DNA of 64,000 nucleotides from Bemisia tabaci (lineage: Eukaryota; Arthropoda; Insecta; Hemiptera; Aleyrodidae), in assembly GCF_918797505.1 (NCBI RefSeq), contig NC_092796.1:58248851-58312850 (forward strand), read 5' to 3'. Within the stretch, counting starts at the first letter, position 1. The number at the start of each line of letters is the position of its first letter. A program made the translations under genes and the position numbers. The notes beneath the pieces were generated by a model. The model was not told where the DNA came from, ran no database searches, and was given only the letters and a program-made list of their open reading frames with translations. Below are positions 52,857-64,000 of the stretch, piece after piece.

Positions 52857-54240
52857 TAAATAACTGTCTACCAATCATGGACCGATGGGAAAGCGGCACA
52901 TCTTTCCGATACTAAAAATATATGAAAGGAGTTACTCTCCCTTTACAGTCACTTTAGTCAAAGTGAGTGCCGCGTGTAGAATGCTACGTCGAAAAGTCCC
53001 TACACGCAAGCCTAATTTTCCAGCGTATGCTTCACTTTTTCAGAAGCTATAAAGATGCCAGATAAAGTATTTGTGGATCTAGGAGCACGCAACTATTCGC
53101 AAACGTAATCTCTAATGGGTAATCAGGTGTCGCTAACGTTTTTTCGAACGTGCATATCTTTGGAGACTTAAACGCGGAGAGAGAAAAGTAGATAAATGCG
53201 TAAGAACAGATGATAGTCTTTACCAGACACAAATGATAGCAATTTACATTGGAATTTCCTTTCGCACCTTCCACCTCCACTCAAGAATCCTCCTTCACCC
53301 TTTTCCCACCCCTGGTGTAGCACAGTGCAAAGAAATTATTTAATCAGAGTAACGCATTTTGCGTGATATTCATGAACAGAATTCATAAAAGAAAGTCTCG
53401 CGTTTATTTGTTTGGGGTTTTATTTTTTGCTCAAATTAACTCGATTTTGGAGCCCATCCTCTGCACTATATCAGAAACTTTACGACAAAATTCACTATAA
53501 ATAATGCGGTATCTTAATGCATGTTACATTTACACATCTTTCCGATACTTCCATTTCTCCGAATCAACCATCTTGCAGACCCCTTGTTTCTAGCACAACT
53601 GAATGAGACTTCATTTTGAAATCAGGAACTTTGATTTCTGGCTCATTCGTAAAAACATCTATGTATATTAAGAAATTTATAATACACACAGTTGTTTTAA
53701 ACTGAGCCAGATATTATAGTTCCTCTTCGCCGTGCTCGATTGTACGAGGAGAATCAGGTGGAATAGATTTCGATTTTTTTTGAAGCCAACGTAATTGACA
53801 CAGGGCAATTGGTTGAGTTTAGCCAGAGGTGGAGCCATTGCTTTGCCGCGTCATCAACGCTGAAACAAGACGCTTACACTCGGATGAATAACGCCGTTCA
53901 GCGTGCAAGGTCCGAACTCGGGACACAAAACCAAATTAGATTAAAACGTATCCCCGTATCAGCTTAAACAAATCACTGACCTTAAGGTCGCGGCTGAAAG
54001 AAGCTCTGAACTTGACTTTATTAACAAACGGAACTCATCAGTCGCTCAATCACTAACGAGCCGACAGGAATACAGGGTTGCCGCCATTTGCAGTGCATCA
54101 CGGCTCTTTGTATGCAGACTCAGTAGAAGTTGTCGCATCGACGATTTTCCTTCTGAGTGAGGCATTTATATTGAAGAATAAGTTTGGAAAACTCAACGCG
54201 TTAAATTATCAAACGAGAGTAAAACAACACCCACTCAATT
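52857..54240. other. Spacer, nothing recognised
   Basis: AT-rich; tttctggctcattcgtaaaa near 53637 is a fragment of the GGACTRC MITE family. No gene. Confidence 0.5.
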
Positions 54241-54492
54241 ATACTGCCGTGCTAAGCAAGAACGCTGTAAATCCATCAAGATTTTCCCGCGTTTCTTGGA
54301 ACTTAACACTTTGTGAAATAAAAACTGTTTTACCCATGCACCTCAAATTTTCAGGTTAAATTCTTGATAGCATTTGAGAATTAATTGGGTAAAAACATTG
54401 TCCCAAAGTACACAAGTTTTTCTGCTATGAAACATTGTTTCCAAAAATATTAAAATGACGTTTACGGCGTTTTTGCGTTGCACGACGGTATA
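54241..54492 (+). mobile_element. Related CTGCCGTGC element, second subfamily
   Basis: actgccgtgctaagcaagaa with cgctgtaaatccatcaagat at the left; tttacggcgtttttgcgttg with cacgacggta at the right. About 250 bp. A right-end fragment of the same subfamily is at 47560-47602. Confidence 0.75.
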
Positions 54493-54551
54493 ATGGGTCA
54501 CTTAACCTTGTGTTTTCTATTTAATATTCTGAAAAAACCAGGTAAGTAGGT

Positions 54552-56497
54552 GGGTGGTTTCACGATAACTGGAATAGTTTTGTCACCGTAACAAACAACA
54601 CATTTTTCGGTCACATTTTTAGAATCACTGGAATTGTTTTGCATCATCTACACAAGGTAACGTGATATAACGCTATTCAGAGATTTATCCCTCTACTTTT
54701 CAATTTTAATGTATAAATGGCCGAAAATGTGCTGTCTGTTACGTTGACTTTTTACCGCGTAACAGACAGCACACTTTCGAAATTTACACAATATTAATTG
54801 GGTTTCAGGACATTTTGTCAACGATTTTTTGTCCGCGCACCTTTTTCGTTCAGTAGTTTACGCCCACACGTAAAATAAGCAACGGTGACTTGGTTCAAGC
54901 GTTATATTTCAATCGGTATGTAAAATTATATTGACAATATGGAAATGAGAAATGGAGAGAGAAGGAGGTATTGTTATGGTTGCTCATTTTCTAAATGAAA
55001 TGTTATTACTTTCTCCTTTTGAATCATCTTTTTAAATTGTCATTGGTGAGTATTTGGTTTTATTTGTATCCTTAAAATATTGAATGCACAATATACCTCA
55101 TATATGTATAGGTACTTTTTTTTATTTTTTCTTTACGAAATTATGACTTCATTTTGAAAACATTTATATTTTTAAAAATATTTGTAAAACCTTTTCCAAG
55201 CGACATTAATCTCAATGAGCCGCAGTTGTGCCGACAGAAACTGCAAAAATGAATAAAAGAGGGAAAAAAACCAAGAAGCACGCAATCTTTAGTTTTAACC
55301 CATTTGTACATCGATCTTTTAGAGTCAAATACGTCAAATTTTGAGCGTTTGGTTGCGCGTACACCTCGCTGCAGCACAATAAAAGCACAAAATGTAAAAG
55401 AAAAAATTAAAGTGCTTTGGAAATCATTAAAGACACGGAACCACCAATATAAAAAAATACACATTATATTATTATTCTCCTTTGATAAATTGATACATAT
55501 TTTTTCCCCATCAATTTAAATGAGAATAATCAATGCAGAGTGTGCAAACATTTCAAAATCCTGAGTTAAAAATCGCTGACTATGCGATTATAAATATTAA
55601 AGCCTAACAGAGCGGAGCGGCGTGCTGCAAGCGCGAGAAGCTCACTGGCGCCTACAAACCTAAGTGGATACTTCACGCATTGCGCAATGCTTGAAGTATC
55701 CACTTAGGTTTGTAGGCGCCAGTGAGCTTCTCGCGCTGGCCGCCCGCCCGCCGTGTGGCGGAGCCTGAAGCAACTATATCACAACTGAGGTGTTACACAG
55801 TATCATACGAATTACGAAATTGAACGTATTAAGAATGACAGGCATCCTTTAAAAGTACAGATCTTTTCTCGCAAATAAATCAAGATACTTATCGTACACT
55901 GGAAAAATCTAAGAGCCTGTAGCTGAGGCAAATATAGAGTTTATCCAGTTCAGGCATAACAAGGTGGGCATTTCTTGGAAGATAATTAAGTCCTGTTACA
56001 CCAAAGAGGTGTAGAGAGTTTTAGTGAATTTTGTCTCATGGAATTGACGCTCCCCCATTTTTACCAAAACTCTCAACTATATATTATTCTCCGTTTGACC
56101 AAACAGATAAAACAAAAAAACAAGCAAACCTTCATTCTTCCAAGACATTATATATTTTCATCCAAAAACGTCGTGAGCAATTGTCGTTTGTATTTACATG
56201 TGGGCCAATTAACTTTGTGTCTCAACTGGGACGTGGACCAAAACTCCCGTGTCGAAAAAACGTGTGGACGTAAATTACTGGAAAAAACAGGTGCGCGGAC
56301 AAAAAATCGTCGCCGAAATGTGTTATAACCATTAATTGAGAATTAGAGCAATAAATCATGAGAAAGTGTTATAATACGTAACCCTTTGAAGATAATGTGA
56401 AAAAATTCCAGTGATTATCGTATCTACAAAAATTATGACCGAAAAATGTATTGTTTGTTACGGGGACAAAACTATTCTAGTTATCGTGAAACCACCC
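54552..56497 (+). mobile_element. 1.95-kb element with long terminal inverted repeats
   Basis: Left end gggtggtttcacgataact and right end agttatcgtgaaaccaccc. Further matching inner blocks (cgtaacaaacaa / ttgtttgttacg, tttttgtccgcgcacc / ggtgcgcggacaaaaa) show termini of roughly 250-350 bp. The interior is AT-rich with only short frames (for example 55141-55464 -, 55304-55519 +) and no recognisable transposase. It holds the 108-bp palindrome at 55630-55737. Confidence 0.8.
55630..55737. repeat. 108-bp almost perfect palindrome
   Basis: 46-base arms (agcgcgagaagctcactggc ... and its inverse) around a 16-base centre whose inner 14 bases (gcattgcgcaatgc) are themselves palindromic. Only one position pair fails to match. 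It is GC-richer than the host element and is likely a separate insertion. Confidence 0.92.
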
Positions 56498-57075
56498 AAA
56501 TTGTGTTAATTTATTGCGTGTTTTTGGAGCCAGAATTCTGGACAATGCCACTTTTGAAAAGACCAAACACTTGAAAGAATTTCAAATGCACCGAAATGGC
56601 GGGAAAATGAAGGAAGCAAAGTTTCTACGGCAGTCAAATCGCTATGTCCTCTTATTTTTCAGTGATGTTCGTTAAAATAAACCGTATTTCAATGTGGAAT
56701 AGTTGTTTGTTTACTACAGTTCGGAATCGATGAAAATCGGGCAGTTGCGCAATCTCACATTGGCCTGACTTGAACGTTGGAGCCACGACAATAGCAATCC
56801 GTCAAACTCCTAACTTCGGAAGATGAGCTAGGAGTTTAAAATCAGAACTCAGCCAATTAAAGCTGACCGCAAATAGCCTGAAGGAAACCGCTGCAAATCC
56901 TACAATCATTTTTAGTGCGCATCACTTATCGACGTCCAAAATCAATGCTGGACCTTGTTCATGACACAGAAATGACTAGTCGCCTAATAGATACCGATTT
57001 CTCAAAAGGAAAAGAATTGTCGAAAAGTCCTCTTGAATGTCCCTACCACTCAGTCCTTGACTGCAGAATGGAACT
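56498..57075. other. Spacer, nothing recognised
   Basis: No supported frame or repeat. Confidence 0.5.
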
Positions 57076-57348
57076 GCGGGCCGATTATTGAAATTGATAG
57101 ACAAAGCTATAGACAAATATGACAAAAAGGATACGGAGGGAACCTATTGGTGGAAGCTGGTGGTTACAATGGACAAATGAGGTAGGTAATAGACTAACTA
57201 ACGGAAACCCACAAGAGACCCGATAGTTAGTCCATCGTTTTCTCCCTTTGTGTATGAAAACCACACATTTCAACCAATAGGATCGCTCCATACTCCCTAT
57301 GTCTTCTTTGTCTATAGCTTTGTCTATCGATTTCAATAATCAGCCCGC
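57076..57348 (+). mobile_element. GCGGGCTGATTATTGAAAT-type MITE
   Basis: gcgggccgattattgaaatt with gatagacaaagctatagac at the left and the matching inverse (gtctatagctttgtctatcg, aataatcagcccgc) at the right; inner ctattggtggaag / ttcaaccaatagg. Confidence 0.87.
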
Positions 57349-57470
57349 TGATTCTGATAGCTGCATGTAGCGAAATTTCTGCTTAAGCCGCTAAAAAGAC
57401 AATAATTTTGAAGGAAATTGAAGGGTGCCTATTGCGATAGTGTAAGTCTTGCGGACGCTGCACGTCATTT

Positions 57471-57592
57471 GGACTTATTTCTGCCAAACTGAACTATGTG
57501 TATTATGGCGTGAGCCCTGTTATGCACAAATCCTTATGGGTCTCAGGGCTCATGTCTTAATGCACATAGTTCCATTTGGCAGAAATACGTCC
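57471..57592 (+). mobile_element. 122-bp GGACGTA-type hairpin MITE
   Basis: Nearly complete fold-back: ggacttatttctgccaaac at the left, gcagaaatacgtcc at the right, with matching gcgtgagccct / agggctcatg inner arms. Flanked by ATTT on both sides (57467-57470, 57593-57596). Confidence 0.87.
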
Positions 57593-57924
57593 ATTTATCT
57601 ATGGACGCAAAAGAGACTTACAATTAGCACGGCTCTCTGAGAAAAACCGTTCAAGCGCCTTCAAGTTTACGTGATGCAAGGTAGACTTCCTTTGAGCGGG
57701 AGATAGTTTCATTCTGCAGGCGTCATCATAAACGCGAAGTTGCGTCAGGTTTGTCCAACTGTAGACGCTATTTCTTGTTTACACTCGCAATGAAAAGCTA
57801 TGATATGTCATTAGTTTATTAAATGTGCGAGTATATTCTAATTATTAATTTATTCATTTTTTTTTCTACACGGAATAAGGGCGGTATGTTTCAAAAGACA
57901 TAACGCGGCGATTTCCGAACGAAT

Positions 57925-58073
57925 TAGTGGCGAGGCGTGAATGATCGATTATCGACTTTTCCCCGGTTAAAACTATAATAAAGAATCGATTATTAAGGTG
58001 CTTGTTGCGACCATTCTATTTATCGATCCTTGTAGTGCAAATCAATGCATGTATCGCAAAGCACGCCACGCTA
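57925..58073 (-). mobile_element. CAGTGGCGTG-type MITE
   Basis: tagtggcgaggcgtgaatga at the left, tatcgcaaagcacgccacg at the right, aaggtgcttgttgcgacc in the middle. An independent copy outside the large repeat. Confidence 0.78.
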
Positions 58074-59137
58074 CGGAACAAATAGCTACCGCAAAAATAA
58101 AGATGATTTATATGCAATTGGAACTGCATAATTTTTTATAGCTACAATTCATATTCTTCTTTCGTAATCGTTACGCTCGTAAACTTCATTCTTTATTTCA
58201 ACTCAGCATAGTTTTATTCTGGAGTAGACGCTTTGTCATTTTTTCAGTAATTACCGCGTGTCCTTCTTTTTTTTTTATTTTTTATTTCTCATAACCAACC
58301 GAGGTGTCGTCCGTGTTTAATTTTACACGGGAAGTAATGCCGTTAAAAACCAAAAGTTATGAAAATTTTCGATAAGCAGCTATTATTGCCAAATAATGTG
58401 ATGCTCTTTATTTTGCCGTGTTTGACTGATTTGCGGAGCCTCGCTGACCCATAAGAGAATCGGAAATGATAGAGATCTCTACCCGTGAGGGGGGGGGGGC
58501 ATTGATAAACGGCGCAACAGTCTCGGACCTTGACGAGTGACCACATTTTTGATGAATTTTACATTGACAGCGAAGCAAAGGACAATCGCTCAACTCTGAA
58601 ATATCTCGAAGATTAATTTCGGGCCGGTATAGATGAGCGCGTGCTCTGATTGTGGCGGTCACTCGGGTTGGTTCAGGATCATAATTGATTTTCTCTCGTG
58701 CTCGCGATATTACCCGGACTGATTGATGCTCTAATTATACGCTGTATTCTGTATGATCCTGCGGTTTTGTGAAGGTATCGAGGTGTGTTTTCGGGATTAC
58801 GGGAGGAAGTGACGGGATGTTCCTGCCGGACGATCCAAATCAATTTTCGTAGTACGTCCGTCACGACGAGAACGTCACGAGAACTACGCAAATTATTTTT
58901 CGCATTTGCTTATGAGAATTATGTTTCTTAACGCTCCAAGTGTTTTTCAAAATTCTGTTTTTCTTTAAAGGTAGAAAACTGCCACTTTGATTTGATGCCT
59001 TTCATAAAGAGTTGATGAATTGAACGTTTTTTTGCTGAAAGGGATTATGTACTAGTGAATTCGATCAAAAGGAGCTATGTGCATAATATTAGCGTGCTCA
59101 TAGTTCCCTTTGATTTGGGCTTTATTTTACAATTGGA
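58074..59137. other. Spacer, nothing recognised
   Basis: An 11-G run at 58489-58499 in moderate-GC sequence; short frames only. Confidence 0.5.
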
Positions 59138-59272
59138 TCACATTTTGGAAACAATAAGGACCACTATCTCTGGCTCTCCCATAAACGCACATATCTGCAT
59201 AGGGAGACCAGTGGCATTTATGTTGTTTCTAAAATGGGCCAGAAATAGTGGTTCCTTATTGAAAAATGTAAT
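59138..59272 (+). mobile_element. GGACTRCATTTTGCAA-type MITE, diverged
   Basis: ggatcacattttgga at the left, gaaaaatgtaatcc at the right, inner ctatctctggctc / gggccagaaatagtgg. It lies next to the right arm of the large inverted repeat. Confidence 0.7.
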
Positions 59273-59791
59273 CCATTTCAGAACTCTAATTTCTGGCTAA
59301 ATTAAGAAACATCATTATGTCCATAAGTTCCATAAGTTTTCCAATGCAAGTAGGTGCTTTCATGGATGAGCCTGAAATTTTAGTCCCCATAGTTGATTTG
59401 TACCCATATGAGTGAATCAAGGCATTTTTTAGGTGGGGAGGACAAACGGTTATTTGAGTAAAGGGGTCTGGTGACATAGAGAGACACCCTTCCCGGGTAA
59501 ATTCTGAAAACCTGAGATGGGAGGTTTCAGAGGCAACTTTGAGCTGTTCTTACTGAAAAATTGATCGAATAATAATTTCAAAAATGACAGTTTCACGCAC
59601 ATTTTCGAAAATCCCTTACATTTAAGGATAGGGGTCTAGTAGACCACGTGGACCATTACCCTCCTAGACGGCGGCAACTTTTAACAAGTTTACGTATCCA
59701 GCTGTTCGGTGCTCTTCCGTGAACTTTAGCTTCTTTTTATTTAATCTAAAAGTGGATAAGATTTAAAACGAAGACAGGCCGTTTTCTATTT

Positions 59792-60171
59792 GGACGTACT
59801 TTTATCAAACAGAACTATGTGCAGGTGAGAAATATGGGGTGTGCTCTATAAAGCTGCATAAGAAACAATGTAAAAGAGGGCGTAATTCCTTTTGAAGAAT
59901 TGGAAAAGCGGAATATTACATTCTATCAAACAGACCTATGTGCCAACTGAATGCGGAATTCATGAGCCGCGGGCATGGCAAAAGAGCCTTGTGGACAGGG
60001 CTCATGAGTTAAAGCGCCCCGACGACGATCCCCTCGATGCGCCCCCGCTTTTTCGTTGCCGCTGACGTCACTGGCGCTTTATTATTCTCATTCACTCTTA
60101 CGGCCAGAGAACTAACGAGCACACCCCATATTTCTCACCTCCACATAGGTCTGTTTGGTAGAAATACGTCC
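59792..60171 (+). mobile_element. 380-bp GGACGTA-type hairpin element
   Basis: Inverted termini start ggacgtacttttatcaaaca and end ...gaaatacgtcc; arms are about 54 bp. The other arm of the large repeat lacks it (ctattt joined to aattacag there), and the flanks ATTT/ATTA fit a 4-bp target duplication. Same family as 57471-57592. The centre is a GC-rich filler with its own inverted pieces (59925-60015). Confidence 0.8.
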
Positions 60172-60631
60172 ATTAAATCACAGAATTTTCGAAGTAAATC
60201 TACTTTTTGGACCTTGACGGAATAAAAACGTAGAACTACCTCAGAATAAAGTTATCGTGTCTAATTCCCGCACACATTCTCTCACAAATGCGGTTCAGCT
60301 TTTTCCCATGCTCCAAGCAGTGGCGATTTTGCAAATTGGCAACACCGTTTTCCTTCCATTTAAATCCACTATTAAAAATATAGATAATAGGTGACCAAGA
60401 ATCGATCGTTTTACATATATTTATATGAGGGAAAATAGTGTTGTCGACTTTTAATAATCGCCACTGGCTTCAAGATGCACTATGTCTGCAGGTCTTTTCC
60501 CGAAAAATGGTAAAGATTTTTCCGCAAAATTTCACCGTGGGAAAACGGAAAATTTTCTCGCGAGGACGGCGCAGAATTTCTACTAATTACCTCTCTAACC
60601 ATGCGCGGGTAATTAGACGGTGACTCTTTTA

Positions 60632-60795
60632 CAGTGGTGGAGCGTGAATGATCGATTATCGAAATTTCCCCATTTGAAACTATGGTAAAGAATCGACTAT
60701 TAAGGTGTTCGTTGCGAACACCCTGTTTATCGATCCTTTCCTATAGGAATAAGTGACAGATGAATCGATATATCGCAAAGTAAGCCACGTCACTG
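60632..60795 (-). mobile_element. CAGTGGCGTG-type MITE (copy in right arm)
   Basis: cagtggtggagcgtgaatga at the left, gcaaagtaagccacgtcactg at the right; same middle block in reverse. Confidence 0.82.
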
Positions 60796-60931
60796 TTCTT
60801 TTCCCTTTCAAGGGATTACCTATTTTTACCTCCTGACTTTGATCGTTGTATGACGCACGGAAGGCAGTAAGTATGACTCTGTTTAGTTAGACGGAGAGGA
60901 ATAGTAAAAGACGAGCATCCGCCATTTAAGT

Positions 60932-62154
60932 TAATTACATGAGTGCTCAACGCATGTTGGTGTCGGTCGAGTATGCTCCTCGGTTAATGGCGATCTTGGC
61001 CTCGCCGTTATGGGCTATCATTTACTCCTAGGATCGCCCAAACTCCTCTGCGCTCCTTACCTCCTTGCATAATATGATGTGAATTTTAGGATTGGTGGCC
61101 CCCGCCAGTCGACTATCATCGACGAATAATTTAACAAATAGATTTTGAGTCATGGCTGTGCGCAGAAATCAGTGATGAGGGTCGGACGAACAAACCTTTT
61201 TTCAAGTATGATTGTATTTTACTCCAGGCACCGTAAAACGCCTGAAAATGATGAAATTTAAACTTTTCGTTTTTAGATGATATCCTCTGCCGTGCGAAGG
61301 AAAAACGTCGTATGAGCTTTTTAGCGCTGCCAAATTTCCGTTGGTAAATCAAGAAAATTCGGAAACATTTGTAAATATTTCTCTTTCAATTTTTCAGGTA
61401 ATTTTTGTCGAAATTATATCTAAAGTTCTCGAAAATTTCTCGGAAAAATATTCACAACTTAAAATAAGCATTTTACTGACGAAAATTTGGCAACTCTCGA
61501 AAGTTCATCGCGTTTTTCCTTAGCACGGCAGCCCTCTACTCGCAAGGATAGCGAGAAAGTAAAAAGTTCCTACTAATGAGTGACATTTCGGCGGAAAACA
61601 AAACTGTTTCTGACAATAATCAGTATTGGTGCCACGTTAGGAAGTCCTTCCTGATGCTCTCAAGATTTTAAAAGCGAAACTGGATCATATTTTGCAATTA
61701 TATGTTAATGTTACACTGTTATGTTAATGCTATGTGTATGTTGATGTTACACTGATGAGCTGCTGTCCAGTTACAGCACCTCAATGCAGTAATGCATAGT
61801 ACTGTTGTGTGTGAAGGGGGGAGAGGGGCATGAGGAGATTATATAGTCAAAAAGTCGAAGAGTAGACCATGGGAGCATTTTCGTAAAAAAAAAAACTGAC
61901 GGAAAAAACGGGGGGTTGATGGGGTTCAAGATCCAGATTTCCTTATTTTTTGGTGTTTCTTGACCCCCTGGATGCATCCCCAAAAAATTCTAAAAACTTC
62001 ATGCGAATAAATCTCATGAAACTGTCCATCCCTGGCGATTACGCTTTTTTCAACTAAACTATAATCAACTTGGACAACATTGCCTGGACTGGAAGTGTCA
62101 AAACAGAAGCTGAGGAAACGCGATTGGGATAGGAAGGATCGAGGTGTTGGCTGC
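60932..62154. other. Spacer around one MITE
   Basis: Apart from the CTGCCGTGC MITE at 61287-61532, AT-rich with no supported gene. Confidence 0.5.
61287..61532 (+). mobile_element. CTGCCGTGC-type MITE
   Basis: ctgccgtgcgaaggaaaaac at the left and tttttccttagcacggcag at the right, with gctgccaaattt / aatttggcaac inside. 246 bp. Confidence 0.85.
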
Positions 62155-62420
62155 TGCGGCGCGGAGAGCGCTGAGGAAAATCGCCATTAGAGCCCTCAGA
62201 TGTTGCCAAAATTCCCGTGGCAAATCATAAATTTCTTAGAAAATTTTTAAGAATTTTTCCTCCAATTTTTCCTCCAATTTTGTTTGTAATTTAATCTAAA
62301 CTGTCCAAAAGTTTCAATGGAAAATCTTTATAACTTTCCAGAAAAGTCAGTTCTTTCTTCGAGTGAATTTGGCAGCACTTGAATGTCCATACGGCGTTTT
62401 TTCTTAGCGCAACGCGGCAG
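62155..62420 (+). mobile_element. CTGCCGTGC-type MITE, diverged
   Basis: The left end is degenerate (gcgctgaggaaaatcgcc); the right end ccatacggcgttttttcttagc is clear, followed by cgcggcag. Inner gttgccaaaatt / atttggcagc match the family. Confidence 0.7.
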
Positions 62421-62711
62421 AGCGGGGGAAAGGGCCCGGCTGGCTCCCGGACCTTGGCGGACGGTGCGGTGTGTCGAGCGTTATGTGTTTATTTTAATGA
62501 GTAAATATGTACCGTGAGAAAATCGTGCAAGAAGTCTTCGTCGGCCGCGCGCGTCGCGTCGGCTGCCTCGATTATTGGCCGCGGATCAAAGCCACTGCCG
62601 ATATTGTGAGATCGACGTGATGCCGCACTATTGCACTCGTAGATGTCCTTTCTGCTCCGGCTAGTACATCTGCAAAGGATAGAACCGCACCTACTCTGCC
62701 GCGTTGAGATA

Positions 62712-62935
62712 CACCGGAAAAAACACTTTGGATGTAGAGTCCAGACTCTTAAATACATCGACAAGAAAAATTACTCTTGATTCAATCAGAATCTAGCTTA
62801 AATCAAGAACCAAGCCTCTTAATTTAGCGGATTTCGTTTTGATTCAAGCAAAAATCCGATTGAATCAAGAGTATTTTTTCTTGTCAATGTTTTCAAAAGT
62901 CTGGACTCTAGATCCAAAGTGTTTTTTTTCCAGTG
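62712..62935 (+). mobile_element. CACTGGAAAAA-type MITE, copy 3
   Basis: caccggaaaaaacactttgg at the left, aagtgttttttttccagtg at the right, and the same inner blocks as the copy at 49076. Confidence 0.87.
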
Positions 62936-63394
62936 TAAAACGACGTATGAATCGTCGGACGTTGCTAAATTTCTGCTCTTCAAAAGACAGGGAATTGGGC
63001 GCGCTTATAACGTACGCAACGCACTTTTTGGGCATTTTTGCCGGACGAACGATTTTTGTTCATGTAACGCTTTTGTGACGTAGGTATAGAATCGGCCTTA
63101 TCCATTGACAAAATGGTGTAACGCTCTACTTGACCCTCCCCCTATATAGCGTTACGTAATTTATGGACGGCCCCTGTCTAGGAAATAAGTGTTTTTTTTT
63201 TAAAATTTGTTAACATTTTATCGAAACTAACAGCGTTAGTCTAGCTTTTCTGAAAATCGTAAGGAATAGTGCCCTCAACGTAATTCAAAAGTAATTATTT
63301 TTTTTCTCACAAATGTTTGTAAAATTTGAATGCTCCCATGCCCGTCCTTACTGCAGTACTCGTTAATTTCTGAGAGTATATATCGACTGTCTGT

Positions 63395-63800
63395 GAGTTG
63401 ATTATTGAAATTGATAGACAAAGCGAAAGACATAAAAGGCAGAACAGAAAAGGCAAACGGACTTATCCTGGATCCTGAAAAACAGTGCGTTGCCGCCGTT
63501 TGTAAGTCCTATCAATAAATGAACCATATTTTGCTATTAGGATTACATTTTCTAGCTCATTATAAATACAACATGTGTGCCATTAGTTTCCCTATGTATA
63601 TTGGTGTTTGTATGTATGAGTAGTTCTGAATTACGAAATGCAGTCCGAATGTTATAAAGTATAGGGACAAGTGAGCTTAAATGAGGAAACCTGTACTGTT
63701 CCGCGGACTGATTGTTGAAATCGATGGACATATAAGACAAAGGGAAAATGGAGTGATCGTATTGGTTGAAGCGGGTGGCTGCAATGGACAAAGGAGAACG
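63395..63800 (+). repeat. Two fragments of the GCGGGCTGATTATTGAAAT family
   Basis: gagttgattattgaaattga near 63395 and ggactgattgttgaaatcga near 63705, the second followed by gagtgatcgtattggttgaa. Both are left-end pieces; a GGACTRC-type MITE lies between them. Confidence 0.6.
63540..63650 (+). mobile_element. GGACTRCATTTTGCAA-type MITE, decayed
   Basis: gattacattttctagctca at the left, gaattacgaaatgcagtcc at the right, with the family interior (gtgccattagtttccctatg) between. Confidence 0.6.
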
Positions 63801-64000
63801 AACCATTCTTGGTGTACACATAGACTTGGAGACTTTAACGCCAATGTAGAAAAGTAGAGAGTAGAAGTTGTAAGTTACACGATGAGTTCTGTTGGAGACA
63901 ATCGGTTTCTTTAAAAACTTCGAACTGTTACAGTACTAGTTTGATTTGACTTTTGGACGTTGTGTACCAAAATGTTCGAAAGCACTCCTCTAAACATTAA

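Larger units (their letters stand above)
59335..60931 (-). repeat. Large inverted repeat, right arm
   Basis: Reverse complement of 49464-51325 without the 663-bp element. It carries its own extra insert, a 380-bp hairpin element at 59792-60171. The spacer between the arms is about 8 kb. It may be two copies of one repeat in opposite orientation or the long termini of one 11.5-kb unit; no polymerase or integrase frame lies between the arms. Confidence 0.88.
62936..64000. other. Repeat fragments to the window end
   Basis: A CTGCCGTGC-family fragment (aaacgacgtatgaatcgtcg, gttgctaaattt) at 62938-62975, a gtgacgtaggt-type repeat at 63065-63200, and MITE fragments from 63395. No gene. Confidence 0.5.

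Noticed and set aside
49464..60931. Polinton/Maverick-type giant element bounded by the inverted arms
   Set aside because: No DNA polymerase B, integrase, ATPase or capsid-like frame lies between the arms, and the interior is a patchwork of unrelated repeats.

Overview
The window looks like insect nuclear DNA. It carries one securely recognisable gene, a six-exon stretch of the MATH-BTB adaptor SPOP (Drosophila roadkill/HIB) on the + strand at 31039-35625. The gene has canonical GT-AG introns of 0.5-1.0 kb. The protein keeps the human length from the start of the MATH domain to the stop codon and has insect-type C-terminal residues ([11 protein letters not shown]). The flanks are AT-rich and packed with short hairpin DNA elements of several families. 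A hemipteran such as a whitefly is my best guess from the style of the repeats, but the sequence alone does not prove it.

Layout. 1-31 kb: no convincing coding exon. It is a mosaic of AT-rich spacer, GC-rich islands (several holding G or C runs of 11-23 bases), inverted-repeat MITEs and one satellite block (27.74-28.72 kb) with a three-unit higher-order repeat. 31.0-35.6 kb: SPOP exons. The N-terminal coding exon (about 26 residues in human SPOP) was not found and may lie in the upstream repeat region or outside the window. 35.6-45.4 kb: an AT-rich block with few repeats, which may be a long SPOP 3' UTR. It also holds a weak minus-strand ORF (42.0-42.5 kb). 46.5-46.94 kb: a possible CpG-containing promoter and first coding exon of a second + strand gene. 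47-64 kb: repeats again. These include a GC-rich poly(A)-tailed retroelement with a 12-bp target-site duplication, two nearly identical 663/664-bp TA-flanked elements in opposite orientation, a 1.2-1.6 kb inverted repeat (49.46-51.33 versus 59.33-60.93 kb), a 1.95-kb long-TIR element and a 108-bp almost perfect palindrome.

One arm of the large inverted repeat carries the 663-bp element and the other arm has the unoccupied site, so the insertion is directly readable as TA into TA. The other arm carries a different element (380 bp) that the first arm lacks. The order of events can therefore be read within one window.

I found no CRISPR array, rRNA, convincing tRNA or operon-like system, and no transposase or reverse transcriptase ORF. 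The most interesting content is the structure of the repeats and the possible very long SPOP 3' UTR, not a new enzymatic system.
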